A DNA stretch of 64,000 nucleotides from Strobilurus pachycystidiatus. Lineage: Eukaryota; Basidiomycota; Agaricomycetes; Agaricales; Physalacriaceae. The notes under the pieces are model-generated. The model was not told the DNA's origin and ran no database searches. It saw nothing but the letters and a program-made list of their open reading frames with translations. Made by a program: the position numbers and the translations under genes. Where the stretch lies: positions 1,860,001 to 1,924,000 of the forward strand of contig JAHLMK010000004.1 in assembly GCA_019915135.1 (NCBI GenBank), written 5' to 3'. Below are positions 9,558 through 21,108 of this stretch, one piece after another (the first letter of the stretch is position 1; every line of letters begins with the position of its first letter).

Positions 9558-10959
9558 TCAGTGGTCCGACTCGTCAGTTTTCCTCAACCAGAAAGGACCT
9601 AAACAGGAATGAGAGTGTCGTCTCATTGTTCGTGATCGAGTGCTTACCAACAGGATCGTTAGAATGGTGGAAGGATGTGGTCCATGATCCTAGCACACCA
9701 TAAGGAGACCTCAAACCGCCGACCTGAATGCCCTCAGAGCTCCATATCGGGTTGATTAGCTCGCCGGAAAGCTGGGCAAGACAATCAGTGAGTTTTAGAA
9801 GGTGAATGATATGAACGACTTACAAACCGCCAACGGACTTGGTTATCGTTGGTCATGCATACGTGACCGCTCATCGTTGCGCTCGAGAGCGTTCCCATGT
9901 CACCACCAAAATCGATGCGGGGGTGACGAGGATGACGAGGATCCTCGCGGACTTTCAGGATGCGCAGCTTGACCTTGATCGAACGATAGACGTCACTATT
10001 ATCGGGATCCTCGAAGAGGAGGGTATTGAGGCGTCCTCCAATGTGGGCCTAGATGGCATGAGGATCATGGAGAATGCCATTATCATTCAGAGGACGCTTA
10101 CTGCTGACTGATTGTATTCTGAAAGAACTGTGAGCAAGTTCCGAAGATAGTCAGATTAGAGCTACTTACCCATAAGGCTGAGATGATCACAGAAACAAAA
10201 GCCACACTCCCAGTCACCTTCGACCCCTGCCCAATCCCGACTCCAATCCTCCTCGCTGGGCAGAGCAATTTGTGTGCGAGTTAACTTCAGCTCTGTAGTC
10301 TCGTCAACATGTACAGCAACAGAATGCCGTATCGCCTTTAGAAATTCCCAGTCGACGGTGCCATCTTCGAGATACGGGCCAAACTCTGTTGCCCAGTTGT
10401 AGTGGCGGAAGTCGTATACGAACGACCTTGAGCGGACAATAGCTCCGTGGTGATTATCCTCCGGCGTTTGCCCATAGTAAGTGTGTAGTTTCGCCCTCAA
10501 TTGCGTTTCCTGCGAGCTTTGCGTCCAGGGAACCTTCCCGTCATCAATCAGCCTCCCGTCGGCAAGGTATCCTCCGACCCAGACAAGGTTCCGCGAAAGA
10601 GTAGGCTGGGTCGGCATCCATTCCACCAGCTTTATGAGCGTCGCAAGAACTGCACAGCGCTCGGATGGGCGGCATTTTCGACAGTCTTCCAATATTGTGC
10701 GCGCCCGCATGATGGCCTGAAGCTCGGCCTGCCAGTCGAACGTGTCCGCATCCCGACGCGTTCCATCAATGTACACACAATCTCTTGGGTCGTCGAGATC
10801 CTGACACAGGTATAGCCACCGCCATAGATGCTGGTCCCCCTGGTGGTAGATTAGACGATTGAACAACTGCGATGTTTGAGAAAGGGCAGCAATGTCGATG
10901 GGGTCTGCATGTAACAAGATTTCCTCGACGGTCTCGAGGGGAAGGTCGTGGATGCTCAT
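9558..10959 (-). CDS. F-box protein
   Basis: 401 aa in five exons: 10170-10959, 10102-10127, 9824-10048, 9648-9771, 9558-9598. The N-terminus MSIHDLPLETVEEILLHAD with IAALSQTSQLFNRLIY is an F-box, which binds Skp1 and makes the protein a likely substrate adaptor of an SCF ubiquitin ligase. The rest shows no LRR or WD repeats. It has Trp-rich stretches (WRWLYLCQDLDDP) and a C-terminal domain containing RIDFGGDMG and VCMTNDNQVRWRF, a pattern common in large lineage-specific agaricomycete F-box families. The second exon is only 26 nt; it is supported by frame but by nothing else, so the middle of the model is less sure. Convergent with the SDR gene. Confidence 0.75.
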
Positions 10960-11264
10960 CGGGGAGTAAGCCTAAGGGCCGTATGATAGCACGGCGACAT
11001 CGAGAGATGACGAAGGCGGTGGTAATTTGGCTGTCACAAGTTGAACGTATCGATTTGTCATAGTGCGCATAGTGGAAGAATAAATATCAGATAAAAATCT
11101 CGAACAAAGCACAATCTCAAACAAAGTACATCTGGGACTGGGTATACATATGTACAGTGTGTTGAACATGGAAAGGGATTACAACACTAGCATCGCGGGC
11201 AGGTTACATCTAGAAAATTTGGCATCAGGAATGTTCCAACTCACAGAGGAGAAACACTGACGGA
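10960..11264. other. Intergenic, promoter of the F-box gene
   Basis: About 300 bp between the F-box start and the 3' end of the next minus-strand gene. No other feature seen. Confidence 0.4.
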
Positions 11265-13097
11265 TCATTGAGCGGTAGCATACACCGCATAGTTACTGAC
11301 TCGCTTAGTAGAGAGAAAGGCAGGAAGATCCTCGCCAGCTTCCCTCAGACAGTCAATGGGAATCAAGCCAGGTGGGGAAAAGACAGCTATCCCCTTCCCT
11401 TTGCCTTCTCCGACATCGCTAAGAGCCTTCTCAACGAGAGCCCAACCATCGTCGAAAACCTTGACCACCTTGACGCAATCGTCGGTTGCGACGGCCAACT
11501 CGTCGTGAAGTGTGGGAGCATAAGGGCGGCGGATAATCTCCAAATCTAGTGCAGAGGAAGGAATAGGCGCAAGAGCTTCGCTGAAGGGATTGACAGGCGA
11601 ATCAAGGAGGTTCTGGGCCGTACCCTCATTGGCTCGTTTATCGTCCAACCAGCTGCCACCTGATGAGTTCGGAGGCTGGGGAAATGCGAATGACTCTGAA
11701 GGAGTGAAGGGACGAACAGACATGGGAGTGGCGATTTCGGGAATGAGTTTGTCATTGTCTTCGCGGACAACCAAGTATTGGGAGTGCAGATCAGTTGACA
11801 CGCTCCTGCTGCTGTACACAGAGGCGGGGCGACCATCATGGAAGCTCGTGTGCTGCACATTTATGAGAAGGGGTGGCGGGCATTTCTGCAGAGTGGGGCC
11901 AGGTGTATGGGTGTCACGGACCTCCACCATAGGAGGAGGAACGGGTGATGTCGCATTGTCAGAAGAGCCGACACTAGCGAAGTCGTAGCTCGTAGCAAAG
12001 CTGCTGCGAGCAGAAGCAGTGCCAGCGGTGGCTTGAATGCCTCCACCCCATTGCATGCCAGCTCCATCCCTGTTGAGACGGGCAGTCCACCAACTGTTAC
12101 GATCCGAACGCTTCGCGCGGTATCGGCGACGGACCAGGAATAGGATCAGTGCGATAAGGAGAAGAGCAAGAGCAACGACAATGGCGGAAATGACACCTGT
12201 CGAGATACGACCGGTGGGCGAGGCAGAAGAGGAACCATCAGTGGATGTGGGTGGGATTGAGGTTGAGCCAGAGGTCTTCGAAGCGCCATGAACTGAAGTG
12301 CCATCGGCTGTAGACGATGGCTGTATGGAGTCTGAACCCGAGGAAGAGGTCGGTTCAACCTTCACATTGACATAAGCATCGCCGAGGGCGACAGTATGAC
12401 TAGTCCCACTGGTCGTACCGGCAGAGCCTGGAATGGAGCTCGACAGCGCGTCAGAACCAGATGGCAAGGAGGCGGCGGCGGACCCAGAGGACGAGTTCGA
12501 CGAGACTGGACTGTTTGAACTCTGGGTGGACGAAGGGGCAGAAGCGCCGCCGCTAGCACCCTGCGAGGAGTGGGAGCCAACCGGCGACCCGCTCGACGAA
12601 GACCCCGAGGCAGGGGAGGATGTAGTTGCCGGACTGTTATCAGATGAGCCGCTATTGGAGCTGGTATTGCCTGTGCTTCCATCGCTGGAAGTCGGAGGCG
12701 TGCTGCTCGACCCCTCGTCGCCTCCGCTGTCCGACCCCGACCCCGATCCCGACCCCGATCCCGACCCGCCATCCCCGCCGCTATTGGCCGGTGATCCACT
12801 TCCGCTGTCCGAGTCTGAGCTGCTACCGCCATTCGACGACCCGTTTCCCTCGCTGGGAGAGGAGCCAGATCCAGAGTCACCTCCTGAATTCTGCGTCGAT
12901 GTAGGAGAAGAGGAGGCGGGTTTCGTTGACGTGGGGGTAGCTTGCTGGTTTTTACCAGCCACAAGGGCTGTTACAAGCGGGCTGACAATAGGTACATCGG
13001 GGAGGTCCACAGGAAGGTTGATCAGTGCGGGCTCGCGATGTTCGACCAGGGCGCGGTGTTTGCGCATGCGGTAAAGGGATTCTGGGGCAGGCTGCAT
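11265..13097 (-). CDS. Mucin-like single-pass membrane protein with C-terminal SH3-like domain
   Basis: 610 aa without an intron. Residues about 50-300 are almost only Ser, Gly, Thr, Asn, Asp and Pro, including a (GS)n/(DS)n run (plus-strand GAC/CCC repeat at 12735-12770); such stretches are normally O-glycosylated. One membrane helix (ISAIVVALALLLIALILFLV) followed by the stop-transfer RRRYRAKR lies at about 305-328. The cytoplasmic half has a Pro/Ser-rich linker and a C-terminal block with DELAVATDDCVKVVKVFDDGW and GIAVFSPPGLIPIDCL, which reads as an SH3 domain. This layout resembles yeast Fus1 and other cell-surface sensors. There is no obvious cleaved signal peptide, so the helix may act as a reverse signal anchor. 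Confidence 0.78.
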   Translation of the reverse strand: MQPAPESLYRMRKHRALVEHREPALINLPVDLPDVPIVSPLVTALVAGKNQQATPTSTKPASSSPTSTQNSGGDSGSGSSPSEGNGSSNGGSSSDSDSGSGSPANSGGDGGSGSGSGSGSGSDSGGDEGSSSTPPTSSDGSTGNTSSNSGSSDNSPATTSSPASGSSSSGSPVGSHSSQGASGGASAPSSTQSSNSPVSSNSSSGSAAASLPSGSDALSSSIPGSAGTTSGTSHTVALGDAYVNVKVEPTSSSGSDSIQPSSTADGTSVHGASKTSGSTSIPPTSTDGSSSASPTGRISTGVISAIVVALALLLIALILFLVRRRYRAKRSDRNSWWTARLNRDGAGMQWGGGIQATAGTASARSSFATSYDFASVGSSDNATSPVPPPMVEVRDTHTPGPTLQKCPPPLLINVQHTSFHDGRPASVYSSRSVSTDLHSQYLVVREDNDKLIPEIATPMSVRPFTPSESFAFPQPPNSSGGSWLDDKRANEGTAQNLLDSPVNPFSEALAPIPSSALDLEIIRRPYAPTLHDELAVATDDCVKVVKVFDDGWALVEKALSDVGEGKGKGIAVFSPPGLIPIDCLREAGEDLPAFLSTKRVSNYAVYATAQ

Positions 13098-14107
13098 GTT
13101 TGAGAAAGACGAATGTTTAGTAAAGACTGGGAGATGGAAAGAGTGGCACGGCCGTCATAAAAGGGAGGGGCCTTTGGAAGGGACTGTCAGTGAGTGTACA
13201 GTGAGTAGGGAAAGAAAAAGGAAAAACCATCGCTTGGTTGCAAACCTTTTTCATCATGAGAAGCACAGGGTCCTGATATCTAACGTGGCGAAACATCAGG
13301 CTATCAGTTGCAGGAACTTCTCACTACTATTTCAGGCCCACTCCACTGCCCTCCTCTCTTTCGAACTTCTGAAGTTCTGTATGAGTCTATATGTCGCGTT
13401 TGTGTCATTGCAGGTGACAATCGCGAGACAGAAGGTGATAGAGATGTCCAATTTCCATGCGAATTTCGTGCTTGTGACATGCATCCGAAGTACGTATCCT
13501 CGCTGAACACTAACTTCGGGCAGTGATTGAGGTGGAGCTCTGCTGACTTCGTTGCATCAAATTTGATCAAAGCTCATTACCATCATCAACGTTGGTCTGT
13601 CTTTACGCCACGCAACGCACCTCTTCCCTGCCCTTCCCTGCCTCTTCCTCGCGGACTTGTGATGCTCCAGGATGGTTCTTATTGACCTATATCAAGACCC
13701 TTCAAGGCTTATCACGACAAAGATTTCCGGAACATACTGACCTTCAAATTGATTACCACCGAAGCCCGACCCTGTGAAGTGATCCGTTCCCTCCACGCGT
13801 GAAGCGGCATATTAAGCGGCATAAGTTTGATGCGACATAAGTACAGTACCCTTCGCGATACTCGTACACTGGACGACACTGTACTCGTCTAGTGTACGTA
13901 GGTGTACGCCTTTCGTGAAGGGAGAGCAGAGTCACCACCTTCATGACCTATGCCTATTCTTTAGCAGGAGCCAAAAGGGAACAATGGACAAAGTCGCCAT
14001 GTGGACGCGGTGGTCAATGCACGCCTCATTTGGGGCATGCCATTGTCCGGTCAAGAAAGCCACTTGGAGCCAGTCGTACGACCACTATATAACACCCACT
14101 GGATGCA
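13098..14107. other. Long intergenic region, divergent promoters
   Basis: About 1 kb between two divergent genes. The only structure noticed is a short direct repeat AAGCGGCATA at 13802-13823. No gene supported. Confidence 0.45.
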
Positions 14108-15498
14108 ATGAGCAAGGAAGCGGAATTGAGTGCCACGATGAGCCGCCGCGCCACTGCGACCGGGACCCTTCGACAGTATGCCCGTGACCACAGTCCGAGT
14201 CGTTGCCAAACACCCACGCCAGACGACGACAGGACCAGACGCGACCCAGCATCCACGGACGCCTCTCTTTTCGTCAAACCGCCGAACAGTTCTCTTTTGA
14301 AGAGGACCGATTCTGTCGAAACCATCCGCGGATACGTCGGCCCAATCCGAAACCCTCTTCGACGCGCCCTATCGACCGTGTCTCTCAATACGTGGACGGA
14401 ACAAGTCTTTCCAAAGCGAAAAGAACCTATCCCGCTGCCCGAAGACATTCCCGAAATACCAGACGAGGATGACGATAGACCGTGTGTGGCATGGCTGCCC
14501 CAGCCCACTTGGACACCAAGACGCGTTCCCATGAGCGTTCCCTATGGGCCATGGTTGACGATACCGAGTTCTTTATGGGTCGAGCGAGGTGTACGATGCT
14601 TGACGAGGCAAAGCCTCATTCCGGAGCGCTTCAATCGCATTTCAATCAGACCGCCACTCGTCACGCCCGAGTATGAAGCCGCTTTGATACAGCGAGTGAA
14701 GCTGGCAAAGGTGAAGGCTGAACGGATCAAGCTGGGCGCCGAGGACCTTGTCGCGGAAGTGTTGATGTACGAAAAGTTCCACAACGTCTGGCTTGGAGAT
14801 ATCGAGGAGGACGAGTGGGTCGCCTTCATCAAAAAGTTTAGCGAATTATGTTGACAATTTTCAGGACAACTCTGCTCGTACCAGCCAGAATGCTTGTTCT
14901 ATGCAAAGGCCAGGTCGAGGATATGACGACAGTGATGCCGGTAGAGCTTGACATTCGATTACTGGACATGCGATGCCGTTCCTTCAACTACCCAAGGATG
15001 AACCGCGAGCCTTTTGCGCACCCCAAGGACGTCAACATAGGGTATAACGAAAGATCCTCGTTCGGCCATGGTGACTACACCTTCGACAAGGGCATCTGCA
15101 TCCGCCCATCCTGGCGTAAACTGTCCAGTCGCTTTGGTCTCCCTCGGAAGCCGATCAGAGTGAAAGGCCGCGGGATATTTGAATTCCAACGAAAGACGAG
15201 GAAGCACCCGGAGTACGGCGACGAGGACTCGGAGTACGACGAAGATGAAGGGGAGGAAGTGGGGAGTAGTGAGAGGGTTCACGAGAATGCTATGGCGAGG
15301 GATGGTTGGTATCTGAAGTTCTGGGTGCCTGTTCCGGTGAAATTCCTGCGCAAGGAAGGGACCAAGGCTTTCAGGATACAGGCATCCGCCTGGATTGGAA
15401 ACGAGGAGGATGGTGGAATCATAGTGGGCGAAGCTGATTTTGTCGTTTCTGCGCTGCGTTTCAAGAAGGGGCAAGTGGTCGATGTCGACCTGGTCTGA
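14108..15498 (+). CDS. Unrecognised protein with acidic C-terminal insert
   Basis: 446 aa in two exons, 14108-14814 and 14865-15498. The 50-nt intron has donor GTGGGT and acceptor TTTCAG; it joins two otherwise overlapping frames and removes a stop. The N-terminal third is Arg/Ser/Thr-rich and likely disordered (RRATATGTLRQYARDHSPSR). A middle part is proline-rich (DIPEIPDEDDDRPCVAWLPQP), followed by a helical segment PEYEAALIQRVKLAKVKAER. The C-terminal half contains KHPEYGDEDSEYDEDEGEE flanked by hydrophobic, strand-like blocks ending VVSALRFKKGQVVDVDLV. I do not recognise a family and assign no function. Codon use and length argue for a real gene. Confidence 0.65.
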
Positions 15499-15966
15499 TG
15501 TATTTTAGTTGGGAATCACCATGTAATGTAGTCCTTTCGTAACGCTTGTGCCGCAACCGCAACGAGGTCCATGTCGGACCTACGGCGTCGTTCTTTTGCC
15601 GCGGTACTGTAACGAATTGTACAAGTGTTATTGAGTTATCGGCATGATTAGCATCAGGATCTCGAGAACATGAGGGGACGGAATCAAAGAGTGATTGGTG
15701 ATCGACCGACAGACTAATTTGGGAACTCAATAATGCTCCCCTGCTCCGTTCAACATACGCCCTGCATGGATCTGCATACACTTCAAGGGCTGCTCAGTGC
15801 GAAGCAGACATGGCGCGTACATAATACCTGACGGGAAACAATCCAGGAAAGGTGCAAACATAAGACGGACTCTGAAACATTGAACAGTCCTTCGCTGATG
15901 GAGAAGCCTTGCACGTCCATCAGATTCACAGCTGAAGCTTTCTAACTCGCCACATGCACTTGCTTC
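15499..15966. other. Intergenic, no gene seen
   Basis: About 470 bp of 3' flank and promoter between two plus-strand genes. Nothing further supported. Confidence 0.4.
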
Positions 15967-17733
15967 ATGACCACCATTCATTCGTTGCCAGTCGAGCTCA
16001 TTACCCGCATATTCGTGCTCGGTGCGAATTTCGACCACCCCTACACTAATTCGCCCTTTCTTTTCAAGCCCGTGCAGAACACATTCTACAATTCACCACC
16101 TCAGGACTTCCAGATCACCGTGTCCCAGATATGCCGCAGCTGGCGCACCATCTCACTCCGCACCTCGTGTCTTTGGTCCACACTCCACTTCCACGAGCCC
16201 GCGCACATCCAAAGGGCTCGTGTCTTCCTGTCTAGATGTCGTCCCGAGTGCCCCACGACTCTCGACATTCTGATTGCCACGGTATCAGAGCCGGAACATT
16301 TACCAAACGTCACGCTCTATCAGGACGAACTTCACACCATCTTCCAGCTCCTCGTCCCCCACGTCCGACGCTGGAGGTCATTGCATCTCAAAATCCGGAA
16401 CAACGACTGCAAACTCATCGCGCGTCAATACCTCTCATCATGCGGTCCTGGGCTCAACCTTGAGACCCTTCAGCTCTACCACTTTGAGGACTTTCTAACC
16501 TCCGCCGACTTGTACCTTGCCACCTATCGACCTCCCGTTACAATATTCGAAAACACCCTACCCAAGCTTAAGCACGTCTCGCTCATAGGCGTCAACCTTC
16601 CTTGGGAGAAGTCGCCCTACCTCCAGAGTCTTGAGTCTTTGGAGCTGGCGCTTCACCTGGACAATGTGCGGCCTGCCTATGTCCATTGGGATAGTATGCT
16701 TCGGCAGTCCCTCGGGCTGAAGCGATTGTTTCTGCACTACAGTGGACCTAGAATTTCCGATGGCACGCAAGCGAACGCCTGGCCTTCATCGGCCACTTGG
16801 TCTTGCACTCTTCCCACCGCGCCTGTCACACTCGAGACGTTGGAGGAGCTATCTTTAACCGACCTTGACCCGGAATACTTGTGCAGGACGCTTGAGGGCG
16901 TCGCCTTCCCCAGTGTTAAGAAGTTGGCCATGGACTTGCCCGACCAAAACTACACCAACTTTGTTGGGATGCTGGTCGGGGCTCGAACAGTGTGCAGCCG
17001 GTCGTTGTCCACTCACAAACCCCTTCCGAATCTCCATCTTCTCGTCGAGTTGACTATAGAGGCTTTGGAATGCTCCCTCGCGATCTTCTCGGATCTCATT
17101 CGCTCCGTATCGGGTGTCCGAAGGCTGGACGTGGATTTTTCGAGAGTCTGTGGCGGGGAAGGTTGGATGGCTTTCATTATAGTCTCCGAAGGCAACGATG
17201 ACCAAGCATCAGTGGCAACGGATGAGCATGATGTTATTCATGTCGACGAGGATTTCGAGTCGTATTCTAGATGTTCGCACCGGACACCCACTCCGCCCTA
17301 CATTGCGGAGCCGATTGCGACCAAGGCTGAATCTGAAGGCAGCCTGGAGTGGGGATTACCGCGGGGTCCAGTCCCTCGCCCTCTTAGCTCGCGAGGTCAC
17401 AGCTTAGCTCGGCGAAAGCCTCAAAGTCCGTCAAGTGACGTGCCCAAAAGGCATCGCCTGAGACGGATACTGCCGCGGCTGGAGCGATTTAGGCTTAGGG
17501 GACTAGGTGGTCTGGCGTTCCGACGCATCGTCACCGCTGCGATTGATGAAAGAGAGATTGAATGGGTGATGCCGTATTGTGAGAGCACACTACGAGACGA
17601 CTTCATCCTGGCGAGCATCGTTGCGATGGGTGGATGTATCATGCCCGAAAATGCTGGTATTGTTCCTGTAATTACGGAGTGTCTCGGCGAAGAAGAGGAG
17701 GAGGAGGAAGAGGAGGAGGACGATGATGACTGA
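15967..17733 (+). CDS. F-box protein with LRR-like repeats and polyacidic tail
   Basis: 588 aa in a single exon. The start MTTIHSLPVELITRIFVLG with FQITVSQICRSWRTISLRTSCLW is a typical agaricomycete F-box. Downstream are irregular leucine-rich segments (LETLQLYHFEDF, LPKLKHVSLIGVNLPW, LQSLESLELALHL, LETLEELSLTDLD) as in LRR-type F-box proteins. A basic, Ser/Arg-rich stretch (about residues 470-500) precedes a tail ending in ten glutamates and four aspartates. Expected role: SCF substrate adaptor; the substrate is unknown. Intronless, unlike most of its neighbours, which is common in expanded F-box families. Confidence 0.82.
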   Translation: MTTIHSLPVELITRIFVLGANFDHPYTNSPFLFKPVQNTFYNSPPQDFQITVSQICRSWRTISLRTSCLWSTLHFHEPAHIQRARVFLSRCRPECPTTLDILIATVSEPEHLPNVTLYQDELHTIFQLLVPHVRRWRSLHLKIRNNDCKLIARQYLSSCGPGLNLETLQLYHFEDFLTSADLYLATYRPPVTIFENTLPKLKHVSLIGVNLPWEKSPYLQSLESLELALHLDNVRPAYVHWDSMLRQSLGLKRLFLHYSGPRISDGTQANAWPSSATWSCTLPTAPVTLETLEELSLTDLDPEYLCRTLEGVAFPSVKKLAMDLPDQNYTNFVGMLVGARTVCSRSLSTHKPLPNLHLLVELTIEALECSLAIFSDLIRSVSGVRRLDVDFSRVCGGEGWMAFIIVSEGNDDQASVATDEHDVIHVDEDFESYSRCSHRTPTPPYIAEPIATKAESEGSLEWGLPRGPVPRPLSSRGHSLARRKPQSPSSDVPKRHRLRRILPRLERFRLRGLGGLAFRRIVTAAIDEREIEWVMPYCESTLRDDFILASIVAMGGCIMPENAGIVPVITECLGEEEEEEEEEEDDDD

Positions 17734-18094
17734 GGCATTTAGTCAAGGTGAGTATTTCGCGGATATCTACTCAAGGTTTGCTAAATGACGCTCAGGAGAT
17801 AATTCCTTCGATGGACCTCATGTACCATCTGAGTCCCCGCTTTGCTTTCTCGCTGTCAATGTCTGTACACCTGCTTTCATCGCTTCATATTTCCATTTCT
17901 GTTTGATGGCTTTCTGTATATCGTGCGGAATTGCTTGTATATATACATTGTATCTGTAGCCTTTTGTATCTAATATTCGGGCTTCGTGATGTCGAGGAAG
18001 AGTTTGAGGACGCCACAATTCGGCCCTGCCGACGCGTGACATGCCGAGATAAGATAAAACCATATTTACCGATCAATTTGAAGGAAATTTGTGT
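17734..18094. other. Intergenic, promoter of the oligopeptidase gene
   Basis: About 360 bp; no gene or repeat seen. Confidence 0.4.
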
Positions 18095-21000
18095 ATGGGG
18101 TTGTCTGTCCACCGTCTGGGAGGGTGCGCGCAATGGCTGCGACCGCGAACACTGGCGTTTAGTGGCGCTGCTGCCGTCGGCCTTCTTGCGTCCGTCGGCT
18201 ATCGATCGATATCTCTGTCATGTGCGCGTCCAGTCACGCCACGACTCGCTGGTGTCTGCAGGCTATCTTTCTTCTCCACCACCACCTTCGCCGCTCCAAT
18301 GTCCATTAAACCACCCCAGGATGCCCCCAAATGGGACCACAGCGCTGAGCAGATACTCAGCCTGACCAAAGAGAGCGTGGCCCAGCACCGCGCTCAAATG
18401 GACAGGATCGGTAGCCTGCCAGCTAAGGACTGCGACTTTCAGTCGGTAAGTGGCCATTGTAATCACATTTTTGACGTTTTTGAACTGTTCTAGGTCTTTG
18501 TATGTTTCCCTTCCCATCGTTCGACCACAGCCGCGTTTAGACCCATCTTATTCTTAGCTTGCACTCGCGGAAGCAGACACGCAATTTGAAATCCTCTCGG
18601 AGCCTTTGTCCTTCTACCAGAATGTCTCCCCGGAGAAGGACCTGCGCGATGCCTCCAATGACGCTGAAGGCATCGTTCGTGAATACGGTGTCGACGACTC
18701 GATGCGGCTGGACGTCTTTAAAGCCAAGGTGGCTGCCCAGAAGAACCTCAAGGACACAGGCGCATGGGAGAAGCTCTCTGCTGAGGAACAGCGTCTCGTC
18801 GAGAAGATGGTCAATTTGCTTGTCGCTAAGCCAAATGCTCTCTCATCGGATACCTAGGTTCTTGACGGCACGCGCGCCGGGCTGGCTTTGCCGGAGAAGA
18901 CTCGCAATGAACTCGTGGAGCTCAAGAAGGAGCTTTCCAAACTTTGTCTGGACTTCAGCGTATGTTGTCTTGTCGTTATCAGTTCTTCCTATACTCAATC
19001 GCTTGTTCTAGAAAAACTTCAACGAGGAAAATGTATGATTTCCGTGATCAGTTCGGGGGCATTGAGCTCACTCCGATTTTCAGGAAGTGATATCGTTTAG
19101 TGCGGAAGAGCTAGATGGTGTCCCTGCGGACGTGATCTCTGGATATACCAAACGCACTGAGGAAGGGAAAGAATTATACGATGTCACGTACAAGACACCG
19201 GACATCTTCCCCATCGTAAGTTGTTTTACTGTAGTGTGATTGCCTTCATTCTGACGGTGCCCTGTAGTTCAAATACGCGAAGAACCCGAAGACTCGTCAA
19301 CGGGCTCAAGAGGGACACGAATCGCGCCTTGAAATCAATGTACCTATCCTCAGCAAGGCTATCGAATTACGTCGCAAAATCGCTAGCTTGCTTGGCTACA
19401 AAACTTGGTATGTCTCCTCCCACGAGTGTCAAAATCACAGACCTATGACGGACCTAGGGCGGATTACATTACTGAAGTCAAGATGATTAAGAGTGGAACC
19501 GCCGTCGAGAAATTTTTGGATGACTTGGAGCAGAAACTTCGGCCCGTGGGACTGAAAGACAAGGAAGTCTTGTTGGCGCTTAAGAAAGAGGAACACGACG
19601 CGTCCGGCCTGGACTTTGACGGCGAGCTGTACATCTGGGACTACCGATACTATGACCGCAAGTTTGTGGAGAAGACCCTCGATCTGGACGACGCCCTTGT
19701 CAAGGAATATTTCCCTGTCTCTGTTGTCATCCCCACAATCTTGTCGATTTACCAGAACCTTCTGAGCGTCCGCTTCGAGGAGATCAAAGGTGGCTCAACT
19801 TGGCACCCCGATGTTCAGCAATTTGCGGTCTGGGAGAAAGACGCGAAAGACGAATCCGGCTTTATTGGATACTGCTATCTTGATCTCTTCCCGCGCGGTA
19901 TGTCCATTAGTATTCAACAGTCAACTATTACTAACTTCTCCAAAGCTTCCAAGTACGATTGTTCTCGTCTCGCTATCGTAGGTCACTGACATTATTCCCT
20001 CCCACACTAGATACTCTCATGCCGCCGTCTGGCCGCTGCTCCCGGGATACGACCTTGCTAACGGCAAACGCCACTTCCCACTCGCTGCCATGGTTGCAAA
20101 TTTGGCAAAGCCTACGCCGGATAAGCCTGCTCTTATGAGGCACGACGACGTTGTTACATTCTTCCACGAGATGGGACACGTCTTCCATGGTCTTTTGAGT
20201 CGCACCAAGTTTGCTCGCTTCCACGGAACGAGGTGGGTTTCAATTCTCATCCTCGTGGATTCGCTCTGACTTTGCATGAAGCGTTGCCCGTGACTTTGTC
20301 GAGGCACCTTCGCAGATGCTGGAGAACTGGTGCTGGGAGCCTAAGGTTCTCCAGCAGATGTCGAGTCACTACCAGACGAACAAGCCCTTGTCTCCCGAGC
20401 TTATCGAAAAACTCATCAAGAGGTATAGAGCATTGTCCATTTTACGTCTTCTGTAACTGAAGACCTGCAGTCGCTACGTCAACGCCGGCCTCTTCTATCT
20501 TCGCCAGCTTTTCTTCGCGAAGTTCGATATCAAGGTACACACCGATTCTGGTGAGAATCATGGACTACGAGTGCTGCAACAATACTGACTAAACTTAGAG
20601 GGTGCTGATTACACCAAACTGTGGAACGAACTGCGAGAACAAATATCCCTCGTGAAGGCGGGCAAGCCCTGTCCAGGTCAAGGAACGTTCGGCCACATTA
20701 CTGGGTATGTTGTTGACTGACTTCTGAACTGCTTGCATATGACGTGGCTTTCGTAGAGGATACGATGCTGGCTACTATGGCTACACTTATTCTCTTGTCT
20801 TCGCGGCTGATATGTATGGTACGAATCTTTTCCCCTGCACGGATTTTGTTCTCATGGTTCATCGTAGCGGCCGTCTTCAAAGGAGATCCCCTTGACCCTC
20901 TTCGTGGTCAGCGATATCGGGAGAAGATCCTCCAATTCGGTGGCTCCCGTGAAGAGATCGACTCCCTGAAGGTTCGACCTTTCGTTGGTTCTTAGTAAAT

Positions 21001-21108
21001 CATACTGACCATGTCTTTCTTAAGGACTTCCTCGGTCGTGAGCCGGACACCGAAGCTTTCCTGAAGGAGCTCTTTGGGGCGGATGCGGCATCAAAGGCGA
21101 GTTTGTGA
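18095..21108 (+). CDS. PRD1: M3A zinc oligopeptidase (saccharolysin/thimet oligopeptidase)
   Basis: Metallopeptidase that degrades short peptides in cytosol and mitochondria. Sixteen exons give 749 aa: 18095-18445, 18494-18499, 18558-18809, 18858-18959, 19012-19032, 19084-19215, 19268-19407, 19458-19897, 19946-19952, 20011-20232, 20282-20422, 20471-20550, 20599-20704, 20757-20818, 20868-20971, 21025-21108. The zinc site is FFHEMGHVFHG with the downstream ligand in DFVEAPSQMLENW; GGYDAGYYGYTYS is also diagnostic. Exons of 6 nt (Val-Phe) and 7 nt (completing Ala-Ser-Lys) are needed to keep conserved residues. Codons 1-68 are Arg-rich and acid-free, like a mitochondrial presequence, and a second in-frame ATG at 18299 (MSIKPPQ) would give a 681-aa cytosolic form. 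Confidence 0.9.

Noticed and set aside
12735..12775. CRISPR-like or minisatellite array
   Set aside because: A short in-frame GAC/CCC-type codon repeat within a coding region; there are no spacers, and the genome is eukaryotic.
12433..13074. Long plus-strand frame rich in Asp, Glu and Pro
   Set aside because: It is the antisense shadow of the Ser/Gly-rich repeat part of the minus-strand SH3 protein; its composition follows from the reversed codons.
18095..21108. Mitochondrial intermediate peptidase (MIP), the usual marker beside the mating-type A locus
   Set aside because: The sequence around the zinc site and the PRASKYSHAAVWPL region match the thimet/saccharolysin branch of family M3, so it is not evidence for an A locus.
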